Part shown: one piece after another, positions 5,050 through 5,239 of the stretch
Position numbering within the stretch: the first letter of the stretch is position 1
Layout of the letters: each line of letters opens with the position of its first letter
DNA from: Candidatus Methylomirabilota bacterium
GTDB taxonomy: Bacteria > Methylomirabilota > Methylomirabilia > Methylomirabilales > Methylomirabilaceae
Length of the DNA stretch: 5,239 nucleotides
Direction: 5' to 3'
Assembly (NCBI GenBank): GCA_003105305.1
Contig: PQAQ01000274.1
Span: forward strand, 1-5,239
Notes under the pieces: generated by a model
The model's database searches: none
Told to the model about the DNA's origin: nothing
Seen by the model: the letters and a program-made list of their open reading frames with translations, nothing else
Position numbers and translations under genes: made by a program

Positions 5050-5239
5050 TCACGCTTTATGCGTCTCATGTTTCTGCAACATCTCAGCCACCTTCGTATG
5101 CCCGCTTGAAACGGCATACCCTCGGGCCGTTCGGCGATTATGGTCCTCCGCCTTCACGTCAGCGCCGTGATTCAGGAGCCGCTCAACGCTCTCGACATGC
5201 CCGCTCCCTGACGCCAACATCAGGGCGGTCGCGCCGTTG
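5050..5239 (-). CDS. Ankyrin-repeat protein ANK3 (N-terminus beyond the window)
   Basis: An open frame enters from the right edge and reads 62 residues, NGATALMLASGSGHVESVERLL to the end EMLQKHETHKA, with TGA at 5050-5052. It comprises most of one ankyrin repeat (TALM, NHGADVKA) and a C-terminal cap, EDHNRRTARGYAVSSGHTKVAEMLQKH. The cap closely parallels that of ANK2 (ARGYA..xGH..IA.LLEKH), so the two are paralogues. The 5' end is outside the window, so total length and repeat number are unknown. It lies 76 bases upstream of ANK2 on the same strand. It has no start codon of its own inside the window. The function is expected to be protein binding; the partner is unknown. Confidence 0.85.
   Translation of the reverse strand, partial: NGATALMLASGSGHVESVERLLNHGADVKAEDHNRRTARGYAVSSGHTKVAEMLQKHETHKA

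Overview
The window looks like bacterial chromosome from a Gram-negative, moderately GC-rich organism. Evidence is a lipoprotein with a classical lipobox, sigma70-like promoters, AAGGAGG-type ribosome binding sites, and tight gene packing. Taxonomy cannot be fixed from the sequence. An environmental lineage (for example NC10/Methylomirabilota, Nitrospirota or a deltaproteobacterium) would fit the GT4 plus selenium-type LysR pair and the ankyrin paralogues, but this is a low-confidence guess.

Left block (1-1801, + strand): the 3' part of a GT4 glycosyltransferase resembling the GLT1D1/SenB type. It is followed after 10 bases by a complete LysR-type regulator that resembles the selenium-metabolism-associated LysR family. 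They are very probably one transcription unit.

Right block (1859-5239): a paralogous family of small ankyrin-repeat proteins, all on the - strand. Two are complete (here ANK1 at 1859-2572 and ANK2 at 4158-4973). A third (ANK3, 5050-5239) enters from the right edge and lacks its N-terminus. ANK1 and ANK2 share one design: a 43-residue N-terminal segment beginning MGFF..LF.G, perfect 33-residue repeats, and a short C-terminal cap ending EKH. ANK2 and ANK3 also share the final cap (ARGYA..xGH).

Between ANK1 and ANK2 lie a small NTF2-like lipoprotein (-, 2712-3125) and an XRE-cupin regulator (+, 3400-3990). The 274-base gap between these two genes is the most informative non-coding part. Two back-to-back sigma70-like promoters have -35 boxes 9 bases apart. 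A 16-base palindrome fills much of the leftward promoter and is a good operator candidate for the XRE-cupin protein. The leftward leader carries a 13-codon ORF with a good ribosome binding site, ahead of the lipoprotein gene.

The best supported regulatory model is that the XRE-cupin protein controls the lipoprotein gene, and possibly ANK1 downstream, and perhaps itself. No CRISPR array, insertion sequence, tRNA, rRNA or convincing intrinsic terminator was seen. No intergenic stretch exceeds 300 bases.
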